Assembly: GCA_015061885.1 (NCBI GenBank)
Contig: SUVS01000001.1
Location: forward strand, 1-64,000
Direction: 5' to 3'
Length of the DNA: 64,000 nucleotides
From: Lentisphaerota bacterium
GTDB taxonomy: Bacteria; Verrucomicrobiota; Lentisphaeria; Victivallales; Victivallaceae
Numbering within the stretch: position 1 is the stretch's first letter; every line of letters starts with the position of its first letter. Shown here piece by piece: positions 1 through 8,466 of this stretch. Position numbers and translations under genes: made by a program. The notes under the pieces are model-generated. The model did not search any database and was not told the origin of the DNA. It saw only the letters and a program-made list of their open reading frames with translations.

Positions 1-27
1 AAAAGGTTTGGAAAAAAGGGGTGGAGT

Positions 28-79
28 TTGAGGAGGGGAAAAAGGACCTTTCCTCAAAAGGTCTTTTTCCCCTCCTCAA
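28..79 (-). terminator. Long hairpin downstream of the BASS transporter gene
   Basis: Bases 28-50 and 58-79 are an almost perfect inverted repeat of about 22 bp with one bulged G and a 7-base loop. It lies 10 bases beyond the stop of the minus-strand transporter gene. On the minus strand the stem is followed by CCCCTTTTTTCC, so it could serve as an intrinsic terminator with an imperfect T tract. The A/G-purine arm is unusual, and the stem could equally be a processing site. Confidence 0.5.
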
Positions 80-89
80 GTACCGACCT

Positions 90-1070
90 TTATCTGGAAC
101 AAAGCTTTTTCTTTTCCTGATATTTGTCGATCAAACGGAAAATCCCGGCAAGGAATGTACCTGATATACTGTGCCAGACGCAGCTTACTGCCGAAGCCAG
201 TGCCGCTTCCGGAGTATTGGGAAAATGCACCGTTGCCAGATTGGTGGCAAGTCCGGCGTTCTGCATACCCACTTCGATCGAAATCGTCCGCTTTTGAGCT
301 TTGCTCATCTTGGTCAGCACACCAACGCTGTACCCGGTCAGATACCCGATGGCATTGTGCAGGAAGATCGCCGCAAAAATCAACAGCCCCGAATCGAAAA
401 AGTGTTTGCCGTTGAAGGTGATAACACCGCCGACAATACAGGCAAAGGCGATCACCGAAACTCCCGGCATGGTTTTGCAGAATTCCTGATAAGCAGTTTT
501 TCTGCCCCAGAAATAGTTGCCGATAAAACCCACCGCCACCGGCAGAATGGTTACGATCAATATGCTTTTGAACATGCCGACAGCGTTGATGTCGATTTTA
601 TCGCCCGCCAAATAGAGCATCAGCAAGGGCGTCAAGACCGGAGCCAGCAGAGTCGAAGCAGTGGTCATGCCGACCGAAAAAGCCACATCGCCCCGGCTCA
701 AAAAAGTAATGATGTTGCTGGAAACTCCTCCCGGACAGCAACCCACCAGCAGCAACCCCGCCGCAATGCCCGGCGGCAGATTCATTACTTTGACCAGCAC
801 AAAAGCGATCAGCGGCATCAAAGTATATTGGGCAACAGCCCCGATAAAAATATCAAATGGGCGTCTGGCAAGGATTTTAAAATCTTCGGTGGTAAGGGTC
901 ATACCCATAGTCAGCATGATTATCCCCAGCACCAATGTCTGCACATCGCCTTTGACCCAGCGGAAAAGCTCCGGATAAACAAAGGTTACTGCCGCTACGC
1001 CGACGATGACCGGCGAGGTGTATGCCGCCAGAAAACGGCTGATACTTTGAAAAAACTTCATAATACTCAT
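90..1070 (-). CDS. Bile acid:sodium symporter (BASS) family transporter
   Basis: This 326-residue polytopic membrane protein has the BASS/SBF fold signature: alternating hydrophobic helices, a 'GMGMTLT'-like segment near residue 55 (MLTMGMTLTTEDF), and the conserved 'CCPGGVSSN' loop near residues 111-119 that forms part of the sodium and substrate crossover site. Family members move bile acids, pantoate, pyruvate or other organic anions with Na+; the substrate cannot be told here. Its ATG overlaps the stop of the TSCPD gene by 4 nt (ATGA), so the two are probably translationally coupled. It is the last gene of a three-gene minus-strand operon headed by a GH20-like glycosidase. Confidence 0.9.
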   Translation of the reverse strand: MSIMKFFQSISRFLAAYTSPVIVGVAAVTFVYPELFRWVKGDVQTLVLGIIMLTMGMTLTTEDFKILARRPFDIFIGAVAQYTLMPLIAFVLVKVMNLPPGIAAGLLLVGCCPGGVSSNIITFLSRGDVAFSVGMTTASTLLAPVLTPLLMLYLAGDKIDINAVGMFKSILIVTILPVAVGFIGNYFWGRKTAYQEFCKTMPGVSVIAFACIVGGVITFNGKHFFDSGLLIFAAIFLHNAIGYLTGYSVGVLTKMSKAQKRTISIEVGMQNAGLATNLATVHFPNTPEAALASAVSCVWHSISGTFLAGIFRLIDKYQEKKKLCSR

Positions 1071-1330
1071 TTTTTACTCAAACTTTCTGCTGCTTCGGCA
1101 ACTGCACACGCCAGCTGATCGGGGCATGAGGTGGTGCGATGACCGCATGTTATGCCGGAAAGGCGTTTTACCACTTCAGTGATTTTCATGCCTTCGACCA
1201 ATTTTTCGATCCCGCGGTGATTGCCTTCGCAGCCGCCGTAAAACTTGACGGATACGACATTTTCACCGTCAAGCTCAACTTCAATGGCGTTGGCACAAAC
1301 TTTGCTGCCGGTGTTGTAAAGGTATTTCAT
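1067..1330 (-). CDS. TSCPD domain protein (TIGR03905-type)
   Basis: This small protein of 87 residues carries the motif CGHRTTSCPDQLA (from residue 62), the diagnostic TSCPD signature, plus an upstream Cys in GGCEGN. The domain also occurs as a C-terminal module of vitamin B12-dependent ribonucleotide reductases, where its cysteines are thought to bind metal or aid redox. The stand-alone family has no established function. It starts 9 nt after the GH20-like gene and overlaps the transporter start by 4 nt, so it is co-transcribed with both. Confidence 0.85.
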   Translation of the reverse strand: MKYLYNTGSKVCANAIEVELDGENVVSVKFYGGCEGNHRGIEKLVEGMKITEVVKRLSGITCGHRTTSCPDQLACAVAEAAESLSKK

Positions 1331-1339
1331 AAAAATCTC

Positions 1340-3238
1340 TTATTTCTGCACCATGGCAATATTGTCGGCGGAAAATTCCTGCATTGCAAGTATTACCGAG
1401 TTTTTCTGTTCCGCGGCATTGCGGTCAAAGTAGTCGTAACGGGTGGATTGGCCGCCGAACCACGCAAAAGTACCGTTGTTGTTCAAAAGATACCACGGAT
1501 CGCTCACTTTACCCGCCACTTTGATTATCGCCTGGGGTATGTAGAGCTTGCCGTTGGCAAAGATTTCCACATAGTTGATGCCCACGCCGCCCAGACCGGA
1601 ACCGGTGATGCGGACTTCTTCGATTTTTTCGGCAATATCTTTTTCCAGAGCCACAAAGCGGCAGAAAATCGCATCCCCCGCAGGCTTGTAAACGCCGCTT
1701 GCGAGTTTGACCCATTCGCCGTTGGCTTTGTATTCCACCGTGATGCTTTCCACGCCGAAATAGTCCGGCAGTGTACCGGTTATCTTGACCCACGCATTGC
1801 AGGCAAGGCGTTCTTCAAGTTTGGCGAGGCTTTCCAGCACCGGAGCTTTGCGTTCAGCAAATACATTGGGTTTGATGGTACTGCGGTAGGTGTTCCAGCG
1901 GTCGATCATGTGGTCAAAGTAATCAGCGTAGCCCTTGCGGAAATCGGCAAACTTCTGACGGCGGTCGGCGGTACAGCCGTTGTCAAAAATATCCTGGGCG
2001 ATGAATTTAGATTGCTGTGAGAGTTCTTTTTCCCACAAAGCATCGAGCAGGTCATCAAGACAGATCTTGCCGAGATCGGTGGTGACTTTTTCTTTACAGG
2101 CTTTAAGAATGGTTATGGAGCCGCTGCAGACATTCATGCCGGCCATGTTCATGCCGTAATAGTCGCGGGTGCAGATGGCTCCCTCTTTAACGCCGTCAAA
2201 GTGACGGAGCAAACCATTGTTGAGCGTGATTTTCAACGCGGCACGGAACACGGCATCGTCGGTGCCGAACAGTTTTACGGTCATGGCGTCGAATGCTTCA
2301 TCCGGCGACATGCCGTTCATCTGCAAACCGGCGGAAACGAATACCGGCAAGGTTCGGTAAAGGAATGTATCGCTCTTTTCCCAGCAGGTGAGCAAGCCGC
2401 CCAGCACGCCGGATTTGCCGTTGGCATATTCAAAGTAGCTCTGCGAGTTCCAGAGGGTGCGGTCGGCGGGGGCAACGATGGTTTCAAAGCCGTTGGCGGC
2501 ATTGACTGCCAGACGGTTTTCGCTGTCAACATCCAGCAGATGCCCCTGATAGTTGCGTACATCGTGCTGATACTGCCAGTCAACCATGACCACATCACGC
2601 GGCACATCTTTGAAGACATCCGGGTAGAACTCAAACATATCGCTCCACATCATGATGCGTTTGCCGCATTCAGCCATGATTTCGCGGATCTTGATGATGT
2701 GTTTGATAAACATTTTCTGTTCGGACATCAGATCCGGCATGGCGGCTTTGCAGCGGGGACACATGTTGAAATCCCAGAATTCATCCAGCCCGACGTGGAA
2801 CCATTTGCTCGGAAAGAGTTCAGCAACTTCTTTGAGATAGGTGCCGATAAAACTGTAAAAATCAGGATGCGTTACGCAAAATGACAGTTTGCGGGTTCCG
2901 CCGAAACGGCCGGTCATATCGCCCTGCAGTTCGGCAAGGTGTTCGAGCTCTTTGTGCCGCAGAAAGCGTTCGGCATGGCCAAGCGTTGCCACGCAGGGCA
3001 CAACTTCCACGCCCCGTTCGGCAGCATACGCAACGATGTGTTTGATTTCGTCAACGGTATAAACTTCGTTGTCAGCCGGCAGCTGATAACTGGCAGTCTT
3101 GATGCGGTCTTCCAGATAAAGCAGCAAGCCGTTGTAGCCGGAATCAGCCAGCAGAGTTACGAATTTTTCAATAAATTCCACAGTTTCCATCTGCCGTGCC
3201 ACATCCAGCTGTGCCCAGCGAATATCCATTTGTGCCAT
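1340..3238 (-). CDS. GH20-like beta-hexosaminidase-type glycoside hydrolase
   Basis: The predicted product is 632 residues with a TIM-barrel like GH20 beta-N-acetylhexosaminidases. The Asp-Glu pair that polarises the N-acetyl group and protonates the leaving group is in HVGLDEFWD (Asp152, Glu153). Strand motifs such as GYNGLLLYLED and GVEVVPCVATLGHAE fit the barrel. The remaining 300 residues end in a beta-rich module (about 500-610) that may bind carbohydrate. I chose ATG 3238 over an upstream in-frame start at 3304 because AAAGGA sits 9 nt ahead. There is no signal peptide, so it should act in the cytoplasm on imported oligosaccharides. It is the first gene of an operon with the TSCPD protein and BASS transporter. 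Specificity is not evident. Confidence 0.8.
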   Translation of the reverse strand: MAQMDIRWAQLDVARQMETVEFIEKFVTLLADSGYNGLLLYLEDRIKTASYQLPADNEVYTVDEIKHIVAYAAERGVEVVPCVATLGHAERFLRHKELEHLAELQGDMTGRFGGTRKLSFCVTHPDFYSFIGTYLKEVAELFPSKWFHVGLDEFWDFNMCPRCKAAMPDLMSEQKMFIKHIIKIREIMAECGKRIMMWSDMFEFYPDVFKDVPRDVVMVDWQYQHDVRNYQGHLLDVDSENRLAVNAANGFETIVAPADRTLWNSQSYFEYANGKSGVLGGLLTCWEKSDTFLYRTLPVFVSAGLQMNGMSPDEAFDAMTVKLFGTDDAVFRAALKITLNNGLLRHFDGVKEGAICTRDYYGMNMAGMNVCSGSITILKACKEKVTTDLGKICLDDLLDALWEKELSQQSKFIAQDIFDNGCTADRRQKFADFRKGYADYFDHMIDRWNTYRSTIKPNVFAERKAPVLESLAKLEERLACNAWVKITGTLPDYFGVESITVEYKANGEWVKLASGVYKPAGDAIFCRFVALEKDIAEKIEEVRITGSGLGGVGINYVEIFANGKLYIPQAIIKVAGKVSDPWYLLNNNGTFAWFGGQSTRYDYFDRNAAEQKNSVILAMQEFSADNIAMVQK

Positions 3239-3355
3239 AATAAAATATCCTTTGTTTGGTGTTAAATTTTGAATTGTAACAGTTTTAATATACTGCCAAA
3301 ACAACTTTTTTCCATAAACCTTGAGAGTTTTTTTGCTTTTTAGTTATCCCATATC

Positions 3356-3383
3356 TTGCAGTTATCGTTGGGAATGTTATATT
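3356..3383 (+). promoter_or_regulatory. Predicted cysK promoter
   Basis: TTGCAG (3356-3361) and TATATT (3378-3383) are separated by 16 bp and lie 29 nt upstream of the cysK start. An AGGAG ribosome-binding site follows in the short leader. Confidence 0.5.
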
Positions 3384-3411
3384 AACAGAAAACATACAGG
3401 AGTTTTTATTT

Positions 3412-4332
3412 ATGAATACAGCTGAAAATATACTTTTTACCGTTGGCAACACCCCGCTGGTCAGAATTAATAAACTTAACACTTCTGCGGCAAATATTTA
3501 CGCCAAGGTGGAGTTTTTCAATCCCGGCGGCAGTGCCAAAGACCGTGTTGGTATTGCGATGATCGAAGATGCCGAAAAGAAAGGGTTGCTCTCTGCCGGT
3601 GCATTGATCGTGGAACCCACCAGCGGCAATACCGGCGTGGGATTGGCGATCGCCGCCGCGGTCAAAGGTTATAAATTGATCCTGACCATGCCCGATACTA
3701 TGAGTATTGAACGGCGTAAACTATTGGCCGCTTACGGTGCCGAGCTGGTGTTGACCCCCGGTGCTGAAGGTATGCAGGGAGCTGTGAAAGCCGCTGAAAA
3801 ACTTTTACAAGAAAATCCGGGAGCTTTTATGCCACAGCAGTTCGCCAATCCGGCCAATGCCGAAGCTCACGAAAGATCCACCGGGCCGGAGATCTGGCGT
3901 GATTTGGATGGCAAAGTCGATGTGCTGGTTGCCGGAGTCGGTACCGGCGGCACGCTGACCGGCACCGGGCGTTTCCTGAAAAAACAAAACCCAGCCGTGG
4001 AAGTTGTGGCGGTGGAGCCTGCCGCAAGTCCATTGCTTTCCGAAGGCAGGGCGGGAGCCCACCAACTGCAGGGTATCGGAGCAAATTTTGTACCCGAAGT
4101 GCTGGATAGAAGCATTATTGATAAAATCATTGCTGTAAGCAACATAGATGCCAAAAATACCGCCCGTGCCGCCGCCTCAAGCGAAGGTATGCTTATAGGT
4201 ATTTCCGGCGGAGCGGCACTTTTTGCCGCACTCAAACTGGCAAAAGATCCGGAATACGCCAGCAAAAATATAGTAGTGGTACTGCCGGATACCGGCGAAC
4301 GCTATCTCTCCGGATATTTGTTTGAAGATTGA
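3412..4332 (+). CDS. cysK: Cysteine synthase (O-acetylserine sulfhydrylase)
   Basis: The 306-residue enzyme makes L-cysteine from O-acetylserine and sulfide using pyridoxal phosphate. The PLP lysine is Lys43 in GGSAKDR. The substrate loop is PTSGNTG (residues 69-75), and the phosphate-binding glycine loop is GVGTGGTLTGTG (about 178-189). Length and motifs match CysK/CysM throughout. It has its own promoter and an AGGAG site, and no other sulfur-assimilation gene lies next to it. A small unknown membrane protein gene follows 31 nt downstream and may share the transcript. Confidence 0.95.
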   Translation: MNTAENILFTVGNTPLVRINKLNTSAANIYAKVEFFNPGGSAKDRVGIAMIEDAEKKGLLSAGALIVEPTSGNTGVGLAIAAAVKGYKLILTMPDTMSIERRKLLAAYGAELVLTPGAEGMQGAVKAAEKLLQENPGAFMPQQFANPANAEAHERSTGPEIWRDLDGKVDVLVAGVGTGGTLTGTGRFLKKQNPAVEVVAVEPAASPLLSEGRAGAHQLQGIGANFVPEVLDRSIIDKIIAVSNIDAKNTARAAASSEGMLIGISGGAALFAALKLAKDPEYASKNIVVVLPDTGERYLSGYLFED

Positions 4333-4363
4333 TAGTGAAAAATAAAATCCGCAGAGTTTGCCG

Positions 4364-5068
4364 ATGAGTGTTGATTGGTCAAAGTATCCACCTTTGCCGG
4401 AAGCACCCAAACTTCCGGAGTGGCGTGATACGCCGGAACGCGAGGCGTATTGGGCGGAACTCTGTGAAGCAGGAGTGGGAGTATGGGGGTGTTGGATACC
4501 GTCAGTACTCTGGATATTATTTTCTGCTGCAATTATTTTGAAGTTCTGCTATTTCCGGCATGTCGCTGGCTGGGCAATAGCCACTCAAATAATGATCGGG
4601 TGCTTTGTCGGTTTATTGTGTGTTTATATACCGTGGACAATATTCAACTGTATTTTTTCCTGGATCGCCAAGCGTAAAATTTCCCGAAAATACGGATTTA
4701 GCATGAGTAAACTCAACCGCCCGGATATTTCAAAGGAAATCGGCGAAGCGTTATCACTCCGTCCGGACTTTGACGAAGCAGAATTCGGTAAGTATTGGCA
4801 ATCGGAAGAACAAATCAAAACCGCCTTGAACATCCTGAAAATGACTGACAGTTGGTATATGCACAAAAAAATGCTGTACCCCAACGACCCATTGCTGATG
4901 CTGTTTTACGGCAGACAAGGTTGTTCACGCAAAGAAAAAATGATTGATCCGGACTATTTCTTTGAAGATGTTTTCCTGGGATACGATATTGAAAATTTTG
5001 AGCTGATTGATAATGATACAACACTTGCAGAACTTGTCGAGTGCTGCATGAATATAAACGGTAATTAA
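4364..5068 (+). CDS. Hypothetical protein with two membrane segments
   Basis: I do not recognise this 234-residue protein. It has a proline-rich N-terminus (PPLPEAPKLPEW), then two hydrophobic helices at about residues 44-62 and 68-95, a basic stretch (KRKISRKYG), and a soluble, acidic C-terminal half rich in Asp/Glu and aromatic residues. ATG 4364 was preferred to a TTG codon two codons upstream. No convincing Shine-Dalgarno site is present, so it may rely on readthrough from cysK, which ends 31 nt before. The last bases of the gene run into an AT-rich decamer repeat. Confidence 0.6.
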   Translation: MSVDWSKYPPLPEAPKLPEWRDTPEREAYWAELCEAGVGVWGCWIPSVLWILFSAAIILKFCYFRHVAGWAIATQIMIGCFVGLLCVYIPWTIFNCIFSWIAKRKISRKYGFSMSKLNRPDISKEIGEALSLRPDFDEAEFGKYWQSEEQIKTALNILKMTDSWYMHKKMLYPNDPLLMLFYGRQGCSRKEKMIDPDYFFEDVFLGYDIENFELIDNDTTLAELVECCMNINGN

Positions 5069-5165
5069 CTGAACATAACGGTAATAAACTGTTCATTTCG
5101 GTTGCATTGCAGTTGCCGGAAAAATCCGTTTATTACCGTTATTTACCGTTTGTTGCCGTTCCGTT
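5057..5165. repeat. Decamer repeat cluster with inverted arms (AACGGTAATTAAC family)
   Basis: Two direct copies, AACGGTAATTAACTG (5057-5071) and AACGGTAATAAACTG (5077-5091), lie 20 bp apart. They are followed at 5126-5160 by the inverse motif in tandem 10-bp steps (TATTACCGTT, ATTTACCGTT, TGTTGCCGTT). Bases 5077-5091 and 5126-5140 can pair. The cluster overlaps the 3' end of the upstream gene and fills the gap between convergent genes. The 13-mer AACGGTAATTAAC recurs at 19938. Confidence 0.6.
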
Positions 5166-5187
5166 ACAGAATCCGGCAATATTGCTG

Positions 5188-7497
5188 TTATTTACTCTGT
5201 TCTTTTTTATCTACGGCTTCGAGTTCGGCTTTGTCGGCCAATGACATGTTGCCTTCGACTCTGCCGTCGTCAAGATGATTTACTACGCGGTTTTCCAGAT
5301 CTTTGAAGAGCTGACGCATATCTTTGTATCCGCCGATGGAAAGCCATACGCCGGTGATAACTGCACTCAAACCCGGCACCAGCAGAAATACTATCAGGAA
5401 ATATATACCCCAGTATTCAGCCGGCCAGGGCGAGATCAGATTCCAGCTCGCCACCGCTACAAAGGTCAGACCGAAGCGATAAACAAAGCTGTATCCGAAA
5501 TAACTCCATGCAATCACTTTGTCGCCGGTGGTGTATTCCGGCGTAATACCGATGATCTTCTGGAATACGGTGCGGAATGTCCACGCGGTTTTGATTGATA
5601 CACCTTCGCCCAGACTGTATTTGCCGCGGTGCAGCATTCGCTCAATGTTGAATGGTTTTTTGAGGGTAAGGTAGGATACTGCAATGTAGATTATCATTGT
5701 TATCAGCATGGTTATAAAATACCACTCATAGCTGTTGATGGGGCAGCGGACTGCATTCATTTTCCACTCGATCCAGGGATTGAACGGGCGTGAGAGAACT
5801 TCCAGTGCGTTGCTTACCTGCGGCAGACAGCCGCTGTCGCGCAGCATCGGGTAGAACAAGTTCGCCCAGTTACGCTGTACGATCACACCGCCCAACCCCA
5901 TGAACATACCGGAAAGCAAACTCGCCCATGCTCCGGCCGTGGTGCCGAAACGGCTGTATAACCCGAAAACCAGCATCGGACCGCAGCCGCCCAGCCACAT
6001 GGTACACATAAGCGTTACAAACAGCGATATGTAATCCAGCTGTGCCATAAAACTTGATCCCAGAAAGAATATCACCCCTACACCTATGGAAATCCAGCGG
6101 ATAAGGTTGATCTGACCTTTCGGCGAAAGCGGTTTTTTGATAAATGGCAGTATAACATCCTGACTGATGGTACTTGCAGAGCTGAAAATACGGCTGTCAT
6201 CGGTGGAAACCATCAGCATTACCAGCAGAAGACAGAACAAGCCCAAAGTCCCCGTCGGCAGAATATCACGCATGGTCATCGGCAGCATCAGCTGGTAGTA
6301 AAGAGTACGGAATTTAGCATAAATGGCATTGCCTTTATCCACATTTTCAGCCGTCAGAGCCTGGCGGGCGGCATTCAGATAAATCGTATCGTTGTTCTTT
6401 TTGTCCGAAAGTTTTTCATCCACGCCTACAATATGTTTATGGTTTGACAACGCACTGATATTGGTGCTGATATTCTGCCGCATGACCGGGTCGGCAATCA
6501 GTTCGTCAGCTACTTTATTGGTCAGATTGGCCCGGATGGCATGTGCCTGCGGAGCAAAGTTATGGTGATTGAGTACGGTTATAAGAGAAATAGCCATCAA
6601 TATATAGAATATCAACCCCAATGCTCCACGCCAGGTGCCGATCAAGCTCGCCATTTTCTGTTCATGCGGAGATTTTGCCGCCGAAGTCGGGCCGCCGCCG
6701 TACACCCAGCTCATACGCTGTATGAAACGCGTTACTATCGGCAGGATCAATACCGAAAACAAATTGAAGTCGCGCAGTTTGGATATATCCATGGGGTTGA
6801 TGAAACTTTCGTCCTTGACGCGGTCAAGCATCACCGGGAGCATTTCGTTGCTCCACGAAAATTTATACAGTACAAAAATCGTAAAAAACGCCAGCATCGG
6901 GTAAACAATAAATCCCTGCACGGTATCGGTAATTGCCACACTCAAAGCTCCGCCCATGTAGATGATACTTATGGCGATCACCAGCACGATCAGCATAATA
7001 ACATGGAAAGTCGAAACAGTGATCCCGCACAATTCAAAATGTTGCGGCAGATCCATAAAGTAGATAAAGAACCGTGCCGCCAATGCCGGCATGATCATAT
7101 TGGCTGCCACCTCGCAGATACTCCGCAGTGCGGCGGCAAAAATACGCAGTTTCCGGCTGTAACGCAGTTCGATATATTGCCCCAGACTCTGGGCTTTGGT
7201 TTCGCGGAAACGGTAAGTGCAATAGCCGAACAATCCCATAGCTATAGCCAGCGGCATGGTCAGTGCCGACCAGAACGCCGTGGCAAAACCTGTCCGGTAA
7301 TGGATTTCCACATAAGAGATCAAGCCGATAACGGATAAGCCTTCCGCAATATCCCCGACGGCAATAACATATCTGCCGCAAACCCGTCCGGCAGAAAGAA
7401 ACGCCGTTACATCTTTAATATATTTACGGCAATACCATGCCACCCAGAGTACAGTCAGAATCGGAACTGTCAAAATCACCCAATCAAACCATTGCAT
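5188..7497 (-). CDS. Sodium:solute symporter family protein
   Basis: At 769 residues this is a large member of the SSS (SLC5-type) family with about 13-15 predicted helices. The N-terminal core SAGRVCGRYVIAVGDIAEGLS and the later segment IYMGGALSVAITDTVQGFI correspond to conserved SSS helices 1 and 5. A long soluble loop (about 320-400), rich in Asn and Lys, interrupts the barrel, and the C-terminal 100 residues extend beyond the usual fold. The substrate is likely a sugar, acid or amino acid taken up with Na+. ATG 7497 is preferred over 7509 because GGATGGG lies at a suitable distance. It is monocistronic and convergent with the cysK run. Confidence 0.85.
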   Translation of the reverse strand: MQWFDWVILTVPILTVLWVAWYCRKYIKDVTAFLSAGRVCGRYVIAVGDIAEGLSVIGLISYVEIHYRTGFATAFWSALTMPLAIAMGLFGYCTYRFRETKAQSLGQYIELRYSRKLRIFAAALRSICEVAANMIMPALAARFFIYFMDLPQHFELCGITVSTFHVIMLIVLVIAISIIYMGGALSVAITDTVQGFIVYPMLAFFTIFVLYKFSWSNEMLPVMLDRVKDESFINPMDISKLRDFNLFSVLILPIVTRFIQRMSWVYGGGPTSAAKSPHEQKMASLIGTWRGALGLIFYILMAISLITVLNHHNFAPQAHAIRANLTNKVADELIADPVMRQNISTNISALSNHKHIVGVDEKLSDKKNNDTIYLNAARQALTAENVDKGNAIYAKFRTLYYQLMLPMTMRDILPTGTLGLFCLLLVMLMVSTDDSRIFSSASTISQDVILPFIKKPLSPKGQINLIRWISIGVGVIFFLGSSFMAQLDYISLFVTLMCTMWLGGCGPMLVFGLYSRFGTTAGAWASLLSGMFMGLGGVIVQRNWANLFYPMLRDSGCLPQVSNALEVLSRPFNPWIEWKMNAVRCPINSYEWYFITMLITMIIYIAVSYLTLKKPFNIERMLHRGKYSLGEGVSIKTAWTFRTVFQKIIGITPEYTTGDKVIAWSYFGYSFVYRFGLTFVAVASWNLISPWPAEYWGIYFLIVFLLVPGLSAVITGVWLSIGGYKDMRQLFKDLENRVVNHLDDGRVEGNMSLADKAELEAVDKKEQSK

Positions 7498-7577
7498 ACA
7501 AAAACCCATCCAGATTTTCAGACTTTTTTATTCAGTTTGAGTTGGACTATAACACTGTTTGGGATAAAATGCAAATG

Positions 7578-8393
7578 TTAAACGCGTTTTTTTAACCGTT
7601 TTTTCAGGTCTGCAAGCAGTTGTTCCGGCGTTTTCAGCGGTGAAGTTGTGCTGTTGCTGTAATGTTGTAAATATCTCAGCAAATCTCCTTCGCTGAAATC
7701 AAAAAAGCGGAAGAGTTGTTCAAAGTCCACTGTTATATTTCTTTTCAGCATAAAACGCGGCATCTTGCGGCAGCTGGCTATATCTATCCACATCAAATCC
7801 AGCATATTGCCGTTGGCATCCGGTGTTTCGCGGAGTTTGTAAAGCAGATTAGCCGGTGTGAATCCCCGGTGCAGGATATTATTGTCATGGAGTTTTGCCA
7901 AGAGTTCCAGATTGCGGCAGATAAATTCATCCCGCAAATCCCGGTCGGTGATAACATTTTTCAGATGGGTGAAATCTCTGCCGTCAGAGTAACCTTCGGC
8001 AAATTCTGTAATCAGAAAAGCGGTTTTAAGGATGCCGTTTTTGCGTACATCGCCCACCGCCAGCAACCGGGGCAGGGCAATACCGCAATCGCTGATACGC
8101 TGAAAGTTCTCTGCTTCCATGCCGCACGGCGAAAGCCGGAAAAAGTATTTTACTGTGCCTTTGAGTTTACAATACGATTTATACGCAAAGGTTCTGCCGG
8201 AAGCTCCCGTACCTTTAAGCACAAACTTCTGTTTGGTTTTCCAGATCACCGGAAAAGGACCGTCAAGTTTCAGCGAACCGGCTTTCTCTAAAGCCTGAAA
8301 ATCCCCGGCAAAATCCTTGTGTATATAACTCCATGAACGCCAGACACTGGTAAATTCAGTTTTCAAGGCTTCGGCAATAAACTTTTTCATCAA
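7578..8393 (-). CDS. Kdo/WaaP-type lipopolysaccharide kinase-like protein with altered catalytic loop
   Basis: The 271-residue protein has the small kinase fold of the Kdo kinase/WaaP/InaA group, which phosphorylate inner-core LPS sugars at the inner membrane. Visible landmarks are a candidate ATP lysine (Lys72 in FAYKSY), the loop LHRGFTPANLLY (residues 174-185), and WIDIASCR (Asp204), which would supply the metal-binding Asp. The loop normally reads HxDxxxxN; here the catalytic Asp is Gly177 while Asn182 is kept. It may be a pseudokinase or use another base. No LPS gene is adjacent. An AGGAG site precedes the start. Confidence 0.7.
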   Translation of the reverse strand: MMKKFIAEALKTEFTSVWRSWSYIHKDFAGDFQALEKAGSLKLDGPFPVIWKTKQKFVLKGTGASGRTFAYKSYCKLKGTVKYFFRLSPCGMEAENFQRISDCGIALPRLLAVGDVRKNGILKTAFLITEFAEGYSDGRDFTHLKNVITDRDLRDEFICRNLELLAKLHDNNILHRGFTPANLLYKLRETPDANGNMLDLMWIDIASCRKMPRFMLKRNITVDFEQLFRFFDFSEGDLLRYLQHYSNSTTSPLKTPEQLLADLKKRLKKRV

Positions 8394-8418
8394 TCATAAC
8401 TCCTGCAATATTTTGTTT

Positions 8419-8426
8419 TAAGATAA
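8419..8426 (-). promoter_or_regulatory. TTATCTTA box, possible -10 element of the kinase-like gene
   Basis: The minus-strand box TTATCTTA lies 26 nt ahead of the kinase-like start. The same octamer occurs 26 nt ahead of the next minus-strand gene (9350-9357) and 16 nt ahead of the AraC gene at 10853 (10869-10876). It may be a -10 hexamer (TATCTT) or a shared regulator site. The -35 matches are poor. Confidence 0.3.
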
Positions 8427-8466
8427 CACCAAAACATTGTCAGAGCAAATATTCAAGGTGTTTTTT

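Noticed and set aside
171-1118. Plus-strand open frame of 315 codons opposite the BASS transporter
   Set aside because: It reads as a low-hydrophobicity, His/Arg/Gln-rich shadow of the transporter and lacks a ribosome-binding site.
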